Part shown: positions 35,201-43,885 of the stretch, one piece after another
Numbering within the stretch: position 1 is the first letter of the stretch
Layout: every line of letters starts with the position of its first letter
Assembly (NCBI RefSeq): GCF_032854445.1
Contig: NC_088295.1
Location: 17,037,385-17,101,384 of the forward strand
Origin: Liolophura sinensis
Lineage: Eukaryota; Mollusca; Polyplacophora; Chitonida; Chitonidae
Direction of reading: 5' to 3'
Length of the DNA stretch: 64,000 nt
Translations under genes and position numbers: made by a program
The notes under the pieces: model-generated
The model's database searches: none
Seen by the model: only the letters and a program-made list of their open reading frames with translations
Told to the model about the DNA's origin: nothing

Positions 35201-38200
35201 TCGTTGAGAGATTGGGACCAGTTTGTACACAGGAGGGACAGCATTTTCATCCTTCTTGTACCAGTTATCCAGCAGCTTCACATCTGATGACAAAAGTGCA
35301 AAGACAAATAAAGGCATCAGTACTTCACTTTTTCCCTTAAAAATCTCAAAATACTGTAAGATTTAGCCTTTCGAAAGTCACGATATTGACTTGTGTTGTC
35401 ATGTGAAACAATCTATCGGTCAGCTTAATTTTGTTTGTTTTGATGAACAACAAGCTCATAAGCTTGGGAACCAATGCTTGCCTTTGCCTCCCTCAAAAGC
35501 CTCACTGCGGATGTGAACAAACTCAGTTTCCTCCAGGTATGTGGGCAATGGTGGTTTTCCATACTTGTCACCAAGTAAACACTGCAACATGAAAATGGTC
35601 ACACCGTTATGTATAATCTTGAAGGCAAAGGGGGAAGGTCAAAATACTGTAATTCTTCAACCTTTTCGCACATGAAAGAGCAACTTTCAGAGCAATTTAC
35701 GGACATTTTAACTGATTTTGGAGACAAACTATATTAGTTGAGATGTCAAATTTCACAGTATAATTTTATCTGTCTACACAACATATGCCGTCAAAATATG
35801 CTTGAATAAACACTTTCAAACATGTCGAAAGGTTGAAGAATTACAATAGTTCAGTTTAGAACATAAAAAGTCCATAATAGAACAAAACTTTGTCAAAAAA
35901 AGAGGCGAAAAACCGTTACTTGTCATGTCAAAGCCCTGTACCCAGTATCAATTCAATATATGTACATACATGTAAACCATTAAAATAAAAACTCCTTGGA
36001 CAAGAATAATTTAAGTTTACAACAGATACCAGTTTCGATTTTATACAATTAACCACTATGAAAATTTTGCGAAAAAAAAAAAAAACAGACAGAGCCACAG
36101 ACAGACAGGGAGTGAGTGCTTGAGGTTTTAACGTCGTACTGAACAATTTTTCAGTCACATGACAACGAAGGAGTCCTTAGAGTGTATGCAATGTGCCTCC
36201 TTGTTGCAAGATGGATTTCCACCACTCTTTTCTCTAGTGCTGTTTCAATGAAGGCAAGTAAGCGGCCCACCCGAGCCATTATGCTGATACGGGTCAACCA
36301 GTTTACGGTTTTAGGCATGACCCGACCCGGGATTGACCCTGGATCTATCGCCCCCACCCACCACTGCAAGGACATATGTATATGAGGAGAAAATTTGATA
36401 GAACAGGACTTTAGTTTTGTATCTTAACTGTTTCCATACAGTTACAGGACAAATTGTAAGAAAATATTTTGACATCAACAGTCACATTCAAAGCGTACAT
36501 GTAGCTTGCTACTCAAAGCCATACTGACCAGGAAGAATGGTCCAACAGAGATTTGAGATGATTCTTGCAATTCTGACAAGTGCTGCTCAAAAACATAGCC
36601 ATCAAGGACATGGTCAAGGTCACTGCCCTGGTGGACGTCCACTAACTGGAGGTCCAGACCATAGTGCAGGCAGCACAGGTGGAGTTCAGGCAAGGCCTGT
36701 GACCATAAAGTTTGTCTCTCCAACTCAAAATCTGCAAACAGAATATTTAAGTATATTATTTATTTATTTATTTATTTGTATTTAAAACACTAAAACTAGA
36801 TTCCTTCTCTGATAAAACAAACATTTTAATAGCTGTGCCGCCCCACCAAAAAAATTACATTTTTGGCTTTCTGATCGTACTTGTTTTACTCACTAAATAC
36901 TTGGAGCATTTCATACAAATAGATACACCTATTAACTTTATGGCGGCAATTAGGAACTTGTTTTACTCAAAGACATGTGTGGAATCCTCATACCTTTGGA
37001 ACATGTGAATACTGAGAGTGAAGGAACATGGGGCACAATGGTAAAGCACAACTGTGAGTCAAACTACGAGTTGACAGTTAGCTGATCCATCAGTGCAGAT
37101 TTAAACTTGGGCACAATGGTAGAGCACAACTGTGAGTCAAACTACGAGTTGACAGTTAGCTGATCCATCAGTGCAGATTTAAAGTTGGGGCACACTGGTA
37201 GAGCACAACTGTGAGTCAAACTACGAGTTGACAGTTAGCTGATCCATCAGTGCAGATTTAAATTTGGGGCACAATGGTAGAGCACAACTGTGAGTCAAAC
37301 TACGAGTTGACAGTTAGCTGATCCATCAGTGCAGATTTAAACTTGGAGCACACTGGTAGAGCACAACTGTGAGTCAAACTACGAGTTGACAGTTAGCTGA
37401 TCAATCAGTGCAGATTTAAACTTGGGGCACAATGGCAGAGCACAACTGTGAGTCAAACTACGAGTTGACAGTTAGCTGATCCATCAGTGCAGATTTAAAC
37501 TTGGAGCACAATGGTAGAGCACAACTGTGAGTCAAACTACGAGTTGACAGTTAGCTGATCCATCAGTGCAGATTTAAACTTGGGGCACACTGGTAGAGCA
37601 CAACTGTGAGTCAAACTACGAGTTGACAGTTAGCTGATCCATCAGTGCAGACTTAAAGTTGGGGCACACTGGTAGAGCACAACTGTGAGTCAAACTACGA
37701 GTTGACAGTTAGCTGATCCATCAGTGCAGATTTAAACTTGGGGCACAATGGTAGAGCACAACTGTGAGTCAAACTACGAGTTGACAGTTAGCTGATCCAT
37801 CAGTGCAGATTTAAACTATGACTGGCCTAAGGTACAAGGTTGACTTGTTCCACTCCCAATGTACACACATGTACATTTGTCCAATCAAAGCCATAATGGA
37901 AATAATTATTGTCAGGTCATGATTATGATAAGAGTTCAACTCAAGCCTGGATATGCTTGAGTCTGTATTACGCAGATCTATTGATCCTGTGATCCTTGAC
38001 ATCACTGGGCTTGTTAATTGATTGTCATCATTTCAATCACGGATGGGTCAATGTTGTTAAAACACCTTTCCACTAGTCCTTATAGTACAGCCTTTGTGAC
38101 ACAGACAGTTACTAATCTATACATGAACCAAGGAAACACATCAATGAGAGCTACATGCATGGGCCAGGCATACAAACTACTCTATTTCTTCTAATTTTTG

Positions 38201-41200
38201 GGACACACAGCCTGCTCATTTTAGCCAATATATATGTAATTGTTACAGGAATACTGAGTTTCTTTTTTCTCACATGGTTAGACCATCTAATGAACATCAT
38301 ACTCATATCTTTACTTTTCCAAAAGGCTGGTGAAGAAATGTAATATTCTACTTTCAACACAAATAATATCTGTCCCAAATTTTATAAGAATTAGGGTATG
38401 CCAAGTCCCCAGGGAAACACTCAAGTTTATGGCATTTTTTATTTGCGTTGTTCTTTTTGTTTTTTGTTCTGAACACATTAATTTAATTCAAAATGTACAC
38501 ACATTTGGGGAAATATCAGATTTTCTTAACACTGAAATCATCACATGTGATCTTCAAGATGAAAAACATCAATAGAGGAAAATGTGCACATAGCACTGAA
38601 CCCTAAAGTTAGCTGCACCACACCTGTTGTAGAATAAAGCAGAGCTTTCTGTGTATTTTTTAAATTTAAAAAGTTTAACTTTACCCTCACAATTCACAAA
38701 ATCCCATTCAATAGGGTTAGCTGAATCATGGTTATGTACATGAGACATTCTGCAAATGATAACAAAAATTGATGCTGAATATACTGCTCAATAATGAATT
38801 AATGTGATGGTCACCTCTGCATGAAGATGACTATACTGTGGTGTACAATGTATTTATTTTATTTATTTATTTGATTGGTGTGTACGCAGTACTCAAGAAT
38901 ATTTCACTTATAGGATGGCGGCCAGCATTATGGTGGAAGGAAACCCGGCAGCGCCCGGGGGAAACCCCTGACCATCCGCAGGTTGCTTGCAGACCTTCCC
39001 ACGTATGGCTGGAGAGGAAGCCAGCATGTGTACAAAGGATGGGTCAAAGGTTATGGATATATAAGTTAGGATGGATGGTAATAGTTGTAGGAGGAATGGA
39101 TCATGGCTGTAGGACTCAACACAGATATGATTACCCAATAATGGATGTATTTATTCATTTTTTATCTGATTATTGTTCAACACCATACTCAAAACTTTTC
39201 ATCTGTACAATGGTGGCCAGTTTTATAAGAACTGACCACTGGCAAGCTACTGATCAACCTTCCCAAGTCACAGTCAAAGGTGTTCAAGCAGCTATATTAT
39301 CATCTTCACCTACTCAATGTCATCAAGGCCCCACAATGATAGCACAGGTAGCCAGCACAGGTGTGCTGATACATGGACAGGTGTATAATGGCTATAGGAT
39401 GCATGTTGTATGAACCCCTGTCACATACAGTGGGCTGTGTAGTATACATTTTGTACCTGGCGGTGTAGTATACATTTTGTACCTGGCTGTGTAGTATACA
39501 TTTTGTACCTGGCTGTGCAGTATACATTTTGTAACTGGCTGTGCAGTACACATTTTGTAACTGGCTGTGCCGTACCTGGCTATGCAGTATACATTTTGGA
39601 CCTGGCTGTGTAGTAGACATTTTGTACTTGGCTGTGCAGTATAAATTTTGTACCTGGCTGTGCAGTATATATTTTGTGCCTGGCTGTGCAGTACACATTA
39701 TGTACCTGGTTCTACCGTACCTGGCTATGCAGTATACATTTTGTACCTGGCTGTGCAGTATACATTTTGTACCTGGCTGTGCAGTATACATTTTGTACCT
39801 GAGTGTGCAGTATACATTTTGTACCTGGCTGTGCAGTAGACATTTTGTTTGCTAATAATCAGTTACATGTATCTCACAAGATAACATACGGGAGTTCTTA
39901 CTAGAAGACCCTAACACATCCACTAAAAGCCATTGGCTAATCAGGCTATTAGCACAACTGTAAAGCTTTACCTGGTTACCAAGCAACCAAGTATCACTGA
40001 TAATACAGGTAGACTGAGATTATCCAATTATGGTATACAAGTAAGAAAAGAAGATGCAAAAGGATAAGATTTAATAATATCTCATGCCCGTGAAACTGAA
40101 ACTGATAGGTTAAGCAAACAAAATGACTGTGGTTGTTTACAAGTAGGTCTGTTTCCACGACTCTTCCAAAACAACTAATCTTAAATCATTTGTTGCCTTT
40201 TCTTCTAGAGGACAAAATTTTTATGAAAATACTCCCAAACACGACTACCCCAATCTTAAGGTGTTGATGAGCCTTGTGGACGAAAAGTGATAGTCCCCTG
40301 TTTGCACGTCTTACATTTACTGGACCACTTGTTTTTCCACCAATGAAGCAAACAAGTAAGTATGTGCAATAATTACAGGATAGTTCGTCATAAATGTGTG
40401 AAATGGTTATTGGTTTACCGTGGGGACCTATACAGCTGACTACCCTCAAATATATATATGTGTGAAAAATTTATCAGGTAAATACCGATAAGACATTGAA
40501 CAATCAAATATAAATAAATCAATGGTATATGGTTTACTATTCCCAACAGAGTGTTGTTGCCCTTTGTTGGTGGTGACAGTGGAATGTTTCAGTGTACATC
40601 ACTACATTTATATTTCTTGTATCTTTTTGTCTGTGTATGATTTTGTCCACTTTTGTATTGACCTGTCATAACAGACAACAGTTGTTCTCAGAGACAAACT
40701 GTCTGTTGGTTGAACATTTACATGTGGTGACCTATGCTTCATTGTCAACATACACAAATGTAATCTGCATCCTACAAAAATCAATCCAACGAGCCTGAGT
40801 TCCCATGGCAATCAATAATGTCACTTTCAGGTTTTCAGGTGCATGTATATACCTGTTGACGTAAAGGTATATATACAGCGACAAAGACAATGCCTCCAGT
40901 GTCATCTATATGGTACAGGTAATTGTTTTTGTCGTCCAGTAAATACAAGATTGACAAAGGCACTGATCAAAGATCCTCTCACCTGTGTTATGAACTCTAC
41001 GTACTGGTAATCTGAACAAGATAATCCCTGGTCTCTATGAAGAAATCAAACATTTTCCATTAGTATAATCAGCCAATCCTTAGATGTTGAAACCAACATG
41101 ATACCAGTATTGTAACACTACGTATTAAAGTATAAAGGCCCATACATTGAGGAAGAGGAAGCTGTTGCTATGGGCAACACTTCATACCTGTACATGTATA

Positions 41201-43641
41201 TATAGGTTGATCCACAGCTCTCTAGATGATTAAGCTGACAGAATGACATATCCTACTCCTAATTGGGTATGTAGTTAATTAGTAAACTGTCCAAACCAAT
41301 CACAAAATGCCAGTTATTATCCAGTTCATCTTATCTAGACAAATTATAAGTATAACCTGTCTAACCCTTGAAGTGTTTTCTGTATTTCACTGTATTACTG
41401 CATTTTACTGTGTTACTCTGTTTTATTGTATTGCTGCATTTTACTTCATATTATTTAATACATTCGTATTAGATCGATGAAAAATTATTTAGAGAATTCT
41501 TGATAGTTTAAACATGAAAATGCAACAAATGTGTGGTTTTCAACTTCCTAAAGTAATACATGTATTATGGGTATATAAGATATTACAGACAATCATGTAT
41601 AGAAGTTTGATAGCTTAAGAAAGTAGATTGAGTTTAATGATGTCACAACACTCCAAAAAGGTTACAAGCCGCTGTGCTTTGAGCAAATTATAGATGGTCC
41701 AGATTTGTGTGGTTTGTTTCTAGCCAAACATAAGCTACCTGTACTTTTAGAAATTGCACATATACAAAATAACAGGGAAATGCAACACAATCTTGACAGT
41801 AATCATGGTAACTTTCAGTTTCCACAAAAAGCTAAAATTGCACTTCACCTTCTGATCATTTGTTCATACTGAAAGACAACAGTGAAAGGAATCTATCTGG
41901 TGTCTATCATGTCATGTCATGGGAGTTACTGCAGTTTAAAGGCTTCACAAGGGTTTCCCACCCAGACTGCAGATTATGCATTCAAATGTCGCCAAAATCT
42001 GCTAACATTTACCTAAAACATGTAAAAGGTTAATGAATAACCCATCACACATATTTTAGTGATCAAGAAACATGGCCTAAAGTAAATAACACAGCCTAAT
42101 TCAACATGGTGTGGATAAATCACATGGTCCTGTCTAATGAACTGGATTTCCTTTATTAACACGGCTGATTATAAAAATCACATTATGGACTGTCGCTAAA
42201 GGGGTCTTTGACATGTATGACATATAAATGTAGATGCTTATGCTACCTGGCATGCCTTGTTGAATAGAGGAAAACTGCCCATTTAATAAATTGATATTTT
42301 CAGGGTGCATACCAGTTGTAAATTTCCATTAACACAGGAAAAAAAAATGTACATGTGGCAATGTGCTTCTGGTGGGACATAAATCAGCGCTCCCAAGGCA
42401 GATGTCACCAACACCCATGCACTAATTACTACAGCCTGTTAATTGGCTTGATTTACTTCATTTCATTGACAAGTGTCCAGTACACGCAATTAACACTTGG
42501 TTTTCCAACAGTGGAAACTATCAGACATCAAGAATTGTAAGGATTTCACCAGCTAAGCACCTAACATCACATAATCTAGCTGGAGACAGACTGGCCTAGG
42601 CCAATGAACCAATATTTCTTTATCCCTTTTCGTTAAGCCATAATCCCCTTGAACTGAGAATCTACTGAGTGCTAGTCCACTTTAATACTACATGCCTGTA
42701 CATATATCACTATCCAACAACCGTGTAACCCATTATGTACATACCGTGCATAATTTTCTTGCTGTATCATCTGACAAAGGTGTTTATATGATCAAACTGA
42801 AGTGTCACCAAAAAATAAACATGCGAGTTGTTAGCCATTCTCCAATAATGTGTTTGTGACATCTACCAGCTCCTAATTATAGTAATTAACCCTATCAAAC
42901 ACACATCAAAGAATATCCACTAGCAGGTGTAACAGATCCATGTCAGGTACAGGTAGATGGACTTTTGACCCATTGGTATAAAAACATGTTTGTGGTTTTG
43001 AGGCTTCTCATTTGCCTCCACTATATACTGCCTCTCAACAAAGAAAGCATTTTATTAGAGCCCCGAATTAATGTTTCTCAGCCAATAGCCTGTGCAATAA
43101 CATCAGCCAATGAAGAAAGTACTGTAGAGGAGATGGCAATCCAACACCAGGAAAGTTCATCTCTCAGAAGCATTCTATTCTTCAGAAGATACCCGTCTTT
43201 CAGAGGGATTCCATCTTTCAGATCTTTTGTGTTTCAGAAGAATACCGTCCATCAGTACAATTCCATATTTCACATCCTTAAGGCAATATTCAGCTGACTT
43301 TGTGTTCCTTGTACCAACCTATGCGACAATTTTGGAAACACAACATAGGAGCATTTTACTACATAATTTTTTGCGCCAGTTCTGATGAAATCAATTGTAG
43401 GTTACCATTCCCAACAGAAAGTTTAATTAACCAAAGATGTGTATGAACGGCACTCACCTGATTTATTAGAGCAGACATAGATTTTGACTGTCTTTGATGG
43501 TGGCTGTGGGAGGCCACCAAGCCTGCCGGAGATGACATCAGAGTGACGTTTAGGAGGCTGGAAGTGGTGGGCAGGCATAGTAACATTCCGTACAGCAGCT
43601 CCAGACACATCCACACTGTCCTTCAAGCTCAACTCTTCCCA
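17062..43641 (-). CDS. NWD1: NACHT and WD-repeat protein (NWD1/NWD2 family)
   Basis: Twenty-three coding exons join with consistent phases: 43641-43458, 36731-36529, 35581-35482, 35283-35181, 34030-33870, 33480-33406, 32967-31600, 30691-30380, 29742-29509, 27779-27522, 26837-26714, 25426-25239, 25031-24903, 24319-24240, 23678-23496, 22057-21946, 21715-21525, 20953-20760, 20158-19996, 19285-19090, 18445-18215, 17608-17469, 17211-17062. The sum is 1,692 residues (human NWD1 1,564; NWD2 1,742). In order: a family-specific N-terminus (KTVKIYV, LLGDKYGKPPLPTYLEETEF), a NACHT NTPase with GPESSGKS and LVIILDG, a helical arm, 14 WD repeats, and a basic tail. NACHT-WD proteins are thought to be nucleotide-driven oligomerising scaffolds; substrate and partners here are unknown. 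The first exon is uncertain: an in-frame TAG sits directly upstream of 43641, so a further 5' exon is needed unless translation starts at the ATG at 43578. Assigning NWD1 rather than NWD2 is tentative. Confidence 0.92.
17668..17796 (-). mobile_element. Degenerate SINE fragment in intron of NACHT-WD gene
   Basis: The minus-strand reading keeps GAAGGTCTACTAGCCACCTG, CGGATGGCTGTGGGTT and a worn GAATATTCTTGAGTAC. It is an old, internally decayed copy of the SINE described at 49152, in the intron between exons 17608-17469 and 18445-18215. Confidence 0.65.
20253..20466 (-). mobile_element. Near full-length tRNA-derived SINE
   Basis: The minus-strand reading starts GGGGCCTCCGTGACTCATTT (tRNA-like A box) and continues TTCAAGACCAAGTCATGCTG (B box region). 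It then runs through the body GGCAGACC...CGGACGGTCGTTGG...CTCTGCCCGG. The central CACCATAATGCTGG segment is deleted, and the copy ends in a shortened TACGATGTTAAACCC tail. Confidence 0.85.
20466..20519 (-). mobile_element. Second tRNA-like head abutting the SINE
   Basis: On the minus strand, GTGGCCTAATGGCTAGAGAG resembles a tRNA A-box region and directly precedes the SINE head at 20466. It may be the remnant of a tRNA gene or another SINE into which the SINE inserted. No B box follows, so it is incomplete. Confidence 0.35.
22998..23369 (+). repeat. 22-bp minisatellite in NACHT-WD intron
   Basis: About 17 head-to-tail copies of a 22-base unit (core TGTGATAATAAATTCTCC followed by GCCA, ACCA or GTCA) lie between exons 23678-23496 and 22057-21946. 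The varying trinucleotide sorts the units into three subtypes in mixed order, which indicates repeated unequal exchange. The units are unrelated to the neighbouring exons. Confidence 0.95.
25499..25876 (+). repeat. 53-bp minisatellite (7 copies) with tRNA-like B-box motif
   Basis: Seven copies at exact 53-base spacing contain CAGTAAGGATCGAACCTTTC and TGTGTATCATAACCACTTTA. On the minus strand each copy has AGGTTCGATCC, which resembles a RNA polymerase III B box. The unit may therefore have arisen from a tRNA-like or SINE fragment. It lies in the intron upstream of exon 25426-25239. Confidence 0.93.
26352..26510 (+). repeat. 21-bp minisatellite in NACHT-WD intron
   Basis: About eight copies of a 21-base unit (core ATGATCAAACATGCAGAGC plus TA or CA) lie between exons 26837-26714 and 25426-25239. 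They are open in several frames on both strands only because 21 is a multiple of three. Confidence 0.93.
27054..27507. mobile_element. MITE-like element next to a splice donor
   Basis: The left end (CACTTGAAGGAGCAGAAAAG) and the reverse complement of the right end (ACTTTAAAGGAGAAGAAAAT) match. Internal blocks also pair (TGAAAAGAGxAA and GGTGCAT), suggesting arms of about 100 bases. The interior is non-coding. Its right end lies only about 14 bases from the donor of exon 27779-27522. Confidence 0.55.
28140..29545 (-). repeat. 57-bp minisatellite derived from a NACHT-WD exon end plus its splice donor
   Basis: On the minus strand, the first unit is the true 3' end of exon 29742-29509 (encoding DPLQLANELIGRLRQLK) with its donor AAAG/GTAAGG. 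About 23 more units follow, and most of those in 28528-29510 keep CTGAAAG/GTAAGG. Spacing is exactly 57 bases from 29508 back to about 28990, so the exon frame stays open across about ten units and reads repeats like GKDPLHMAGELLGPLLQLK. Two later units carry one extra base. Units at 28140-28500 are older and degenerate. The exon segment aligns with the conserved pre-propeller region of NWD proteins, so the exon is the source. Confidence 0.92.
29509..29742 (-). CDS. NACHT-WD exon feeding the splice-donor array
   Basis: The exon begins after acceptor TTTTCTGTCAG and encodes 77 codons of the helical arm between the NACHT core and the propeller (EQDSFREYAYCSFEYLLATA ... DPLQLANELIGRLRQLK). It leaves in phase 1 at AAAG/GTAAGG. 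Exon 27779-27522 accepts phase 1 (G + AG). This first donor is the conservative choice, since it gives family-like spacing. Any of the next units' donors would splice in the same phase. Confidence 0.85.
29979..30172. mobile_element. Possible small foldback element
   Basis: The left part GATCTAATCCTAAAATGG...GAATCC...GATTGGTTG pairs imperfectly with the reverse complement of the right part (GATCTTAAAGGGATGCAGAATC...GATTGGTTGG). The region also contains the short palindromic segment TCTAATCTCGTTAGATTAGA. It lies in the intron between exons 30691-30380 and 29742-29509. Confidence 0.35.
30992..31248 (+). mobile_element. tRNA-derived SINE copy
   Basis: The copy has the B-box region GAGTTCAAGACCAGCTCACG, the body GGTCTGTCAGCAACCTGCAG and the 3' segment CACCATCGGATAAGTGAAAT ... 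GAGTACGGCACAAAACATCA. It ends in an A-rich AAATAAATAAATAAG tail. The tRNA-like 5' end is worn. It lies in the intron between exons 32967-31600 and 30691-30380, opposite to gene direction. Confidence 0.85.
31600..32967 (-). CDS. NACHT-domain exon of the NACHT-WD gene
   Basis: A single large exon of 455 codons holds the whole NTPase core. The Walker A motif GPESSGKS maps to 32485-32462. The Walker B motif LVIILDG follows about 85 residues later. After it comes a sensor-like stretch PPRVHILVSF and a winged-helix-like LSISNDILLAAYPQELPP segment that matches NWD family proteins. The exon is bounded by acceptor GATTCCACAG and donor CTAA/GTAAGA. All key nucleotide-binding residues are present, so ATP or GTP binding is expected. 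Confidence 0.92.
33727..33800 (+). mobile_element. tRNA-like sequence (SINE head or tRNA pseudogene)
   Basis: An A-box-like AACTCAGTTGGTAGAGC and a B-box-like AAGTTCAAATCAC are spaced as in tRNA genes. The acceptor arms do not pair well and no SINE body follows, so a functional tRNA is unlikely. It lies in an intron of the NACHT-WD gene, antisense to it. Confidence 0.4.
34124..34277 (-). mobile_element. Truncated SINE copy
   Basis: The minus-strand reading contains AAGGTCAGCCAGCAACCTGC, GTCGTGGGTTTCTCCTGGGT, CCATAATGCTGGCCGCCGTC and AGCACGGCGTGAAACACG, ending in ATAAATAAATG. The tRNA head is missing. Confidence 0.85.
34572..34727 (+). mobile_element. Truncated SINE copy
   Basis: The body starts at CTCCGGCCGTACGTGGAAAT and continues AGCAACCTGCGGATGGTCAT and CACCATTATGCTGGCCGTCG. 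It then reads GTGAAATATTCTTGAGTATG and GCGTAAAACACCAATCAAAT with an AAATA-type tail. The tRNA head is absent. It is one of the best preserved 3' bodies in the window and lies opposite in direction to the copy 300 bases to its left. Confidence 0.9.
35645..35848. mobile_element. Tc1/mariner-type MITE with TACTGTAATTCTTCAACC ends
   Basis: The left terminus TACTGTAATTCTTCAACCTT is matched almost base for base by the reverse complement of the right terminus (TATTGTAATTCTTCAACCTT). The arms extend past TTCG to CATGxxxGAAAG. TA at both outer edges fits the TA target duplication of Tc1/mariner elements. It is about 200 bp, non-coding, in the intron between exons 36731-36529 and 35581-35482. Confidence 0.82.
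36110..36375 (-). mobile_element. Interspersed repeat with TACGACGTTAAAACC tail (SINE-like)
   Basis: The minus-strand reading starts near GATCCAGGGTCAATCCCGGG, a B-box-like stretch. It ends GACTGAAAAATTGTTCAGTA followed by CGACGTTAAAACCTCAAGCA. The same 3' segment, in the same layout, recurs at 47155-47225. The family name is not known to me. Confidence 0.6.
36757..36780 (+). repeat. (TTTA)n simple repeat
   Basis: A short TTTA repeat lies just upstream of exon 36731-36529 in gene direction, about 30 bases from its acceptor. It may be the remains of a SINE tail on the minus strand. Confidence 0.8.
37028..37816 (+). repeat. 78/79-bp minisatellite (10 copies)
   Basis: Ten head-to-tail copies contain ATGGTAGAGCACAACTGTGA, CAAACTACGAGTTGACAGTT and GATCCATCAGTGCAG. 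They are very similar to each other (scattered single-base differences such as ACAATGG/ACACTGG), implying recent spread. It lies in the first long intron (36732-43457) of the NACHT-WD gene. GGTAGAGC recalls a tRNA D-arm, but no complete promoter is visible. Confidence 0.95.
38852..39029 (-). mobile_element. SINE copy lacking tRNA head
   Basis: The minus-strand reading runs CTGGCTTCCTCTCCAGCCAT, GAAGGTCTGCAAGCAACCTG, CATAATGCTGGCCGCCATCC, AAGTGAAATATTCTTGAGTA and CCAATCAAATAAATAAATAA. The match to the SINE consensus is good from the body to the tail. Confidence 0.88.
39148..39278 (-). mobile_element. Degenerate SINE fragment
   Basis: A worn copy in the same orientation as the one 120 bases to its left. 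GGGAAGGTTGATCAGTAGCT, CACCATTGTACAG and GAGTATGGTGTTGAACAAT can be followed against the SINE consensus. It is considerably older than its neighbour. Confidence 0.6.
39424..39848 (+). repeat. ~26-bp minisatellite (about 16 copies)
   Basis: Repeated units of GTGCAGTATACATTTTGTAC plus CTGGCT fill this block. Two places have a compound unit in which CCGTACCTGGCTATG interrupts the pattern, showing a higher-order repeat. It lies in the first long intron of the NACHT-WD gene. Confidence 0.95.
39850..43457 (-). other. Remainder of NACHT-WD first long intron, nothing recognised
   Basis: Unique AT-rich sequence with no further exon in phase, no RNA gene and no known repeat that I can see. A short run of related TTTCAGAxG segments lies at 43140-43260. 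Confidence 0.5.
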
Positions 43642-43734
43642 CTAGCATATATGTCTAAGAAATCACTTGGCACAGACATGTACAACAACTTCACAGGTTC
43701 TTGCTGGCACAATGTTTAATTCAGGGTTCAAATC

Positions 43735-43885
43735 AATATAGGGTGGGCATATCGTTCAATATAGCCTGGTCATATCCTCAATACAATCTTTTCATACAGT
43801 ATCCTCCATACAGGGTGGTCATATCCACCATGAAGAGTTGTCATATCCTCCATACAAGGTGGTCATATACTCAATAAAGGCTGGC
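43735..43885 (+). repeat. Short imperfect tandem repeat
   Basis: About six imperfect units of roughly 25-30 bases share GTGGTCATATCCTCCATACA. They lie about 100 bases 5' (in gene direction) of the first recognised NACHT-WD coding exon. Confidence 0.7.

Noticed and set aside
37028-37816. CRISPR-like array of regular repeats
   Set aside because: The units are contiguous without unique spacers and the genome is animal; it is a minisatellite.
38838-39413. 191-codon plus-strand frame
   Set aside because: It crosses two minus-strand SINE copies and shows no domain.
39306-39855. Tyr/Cys/Thr-rich frames of 161 and 104 codons on opposite strands
   Set aside because: Translation of the 26-bp array; no coding signal outside the repeat.
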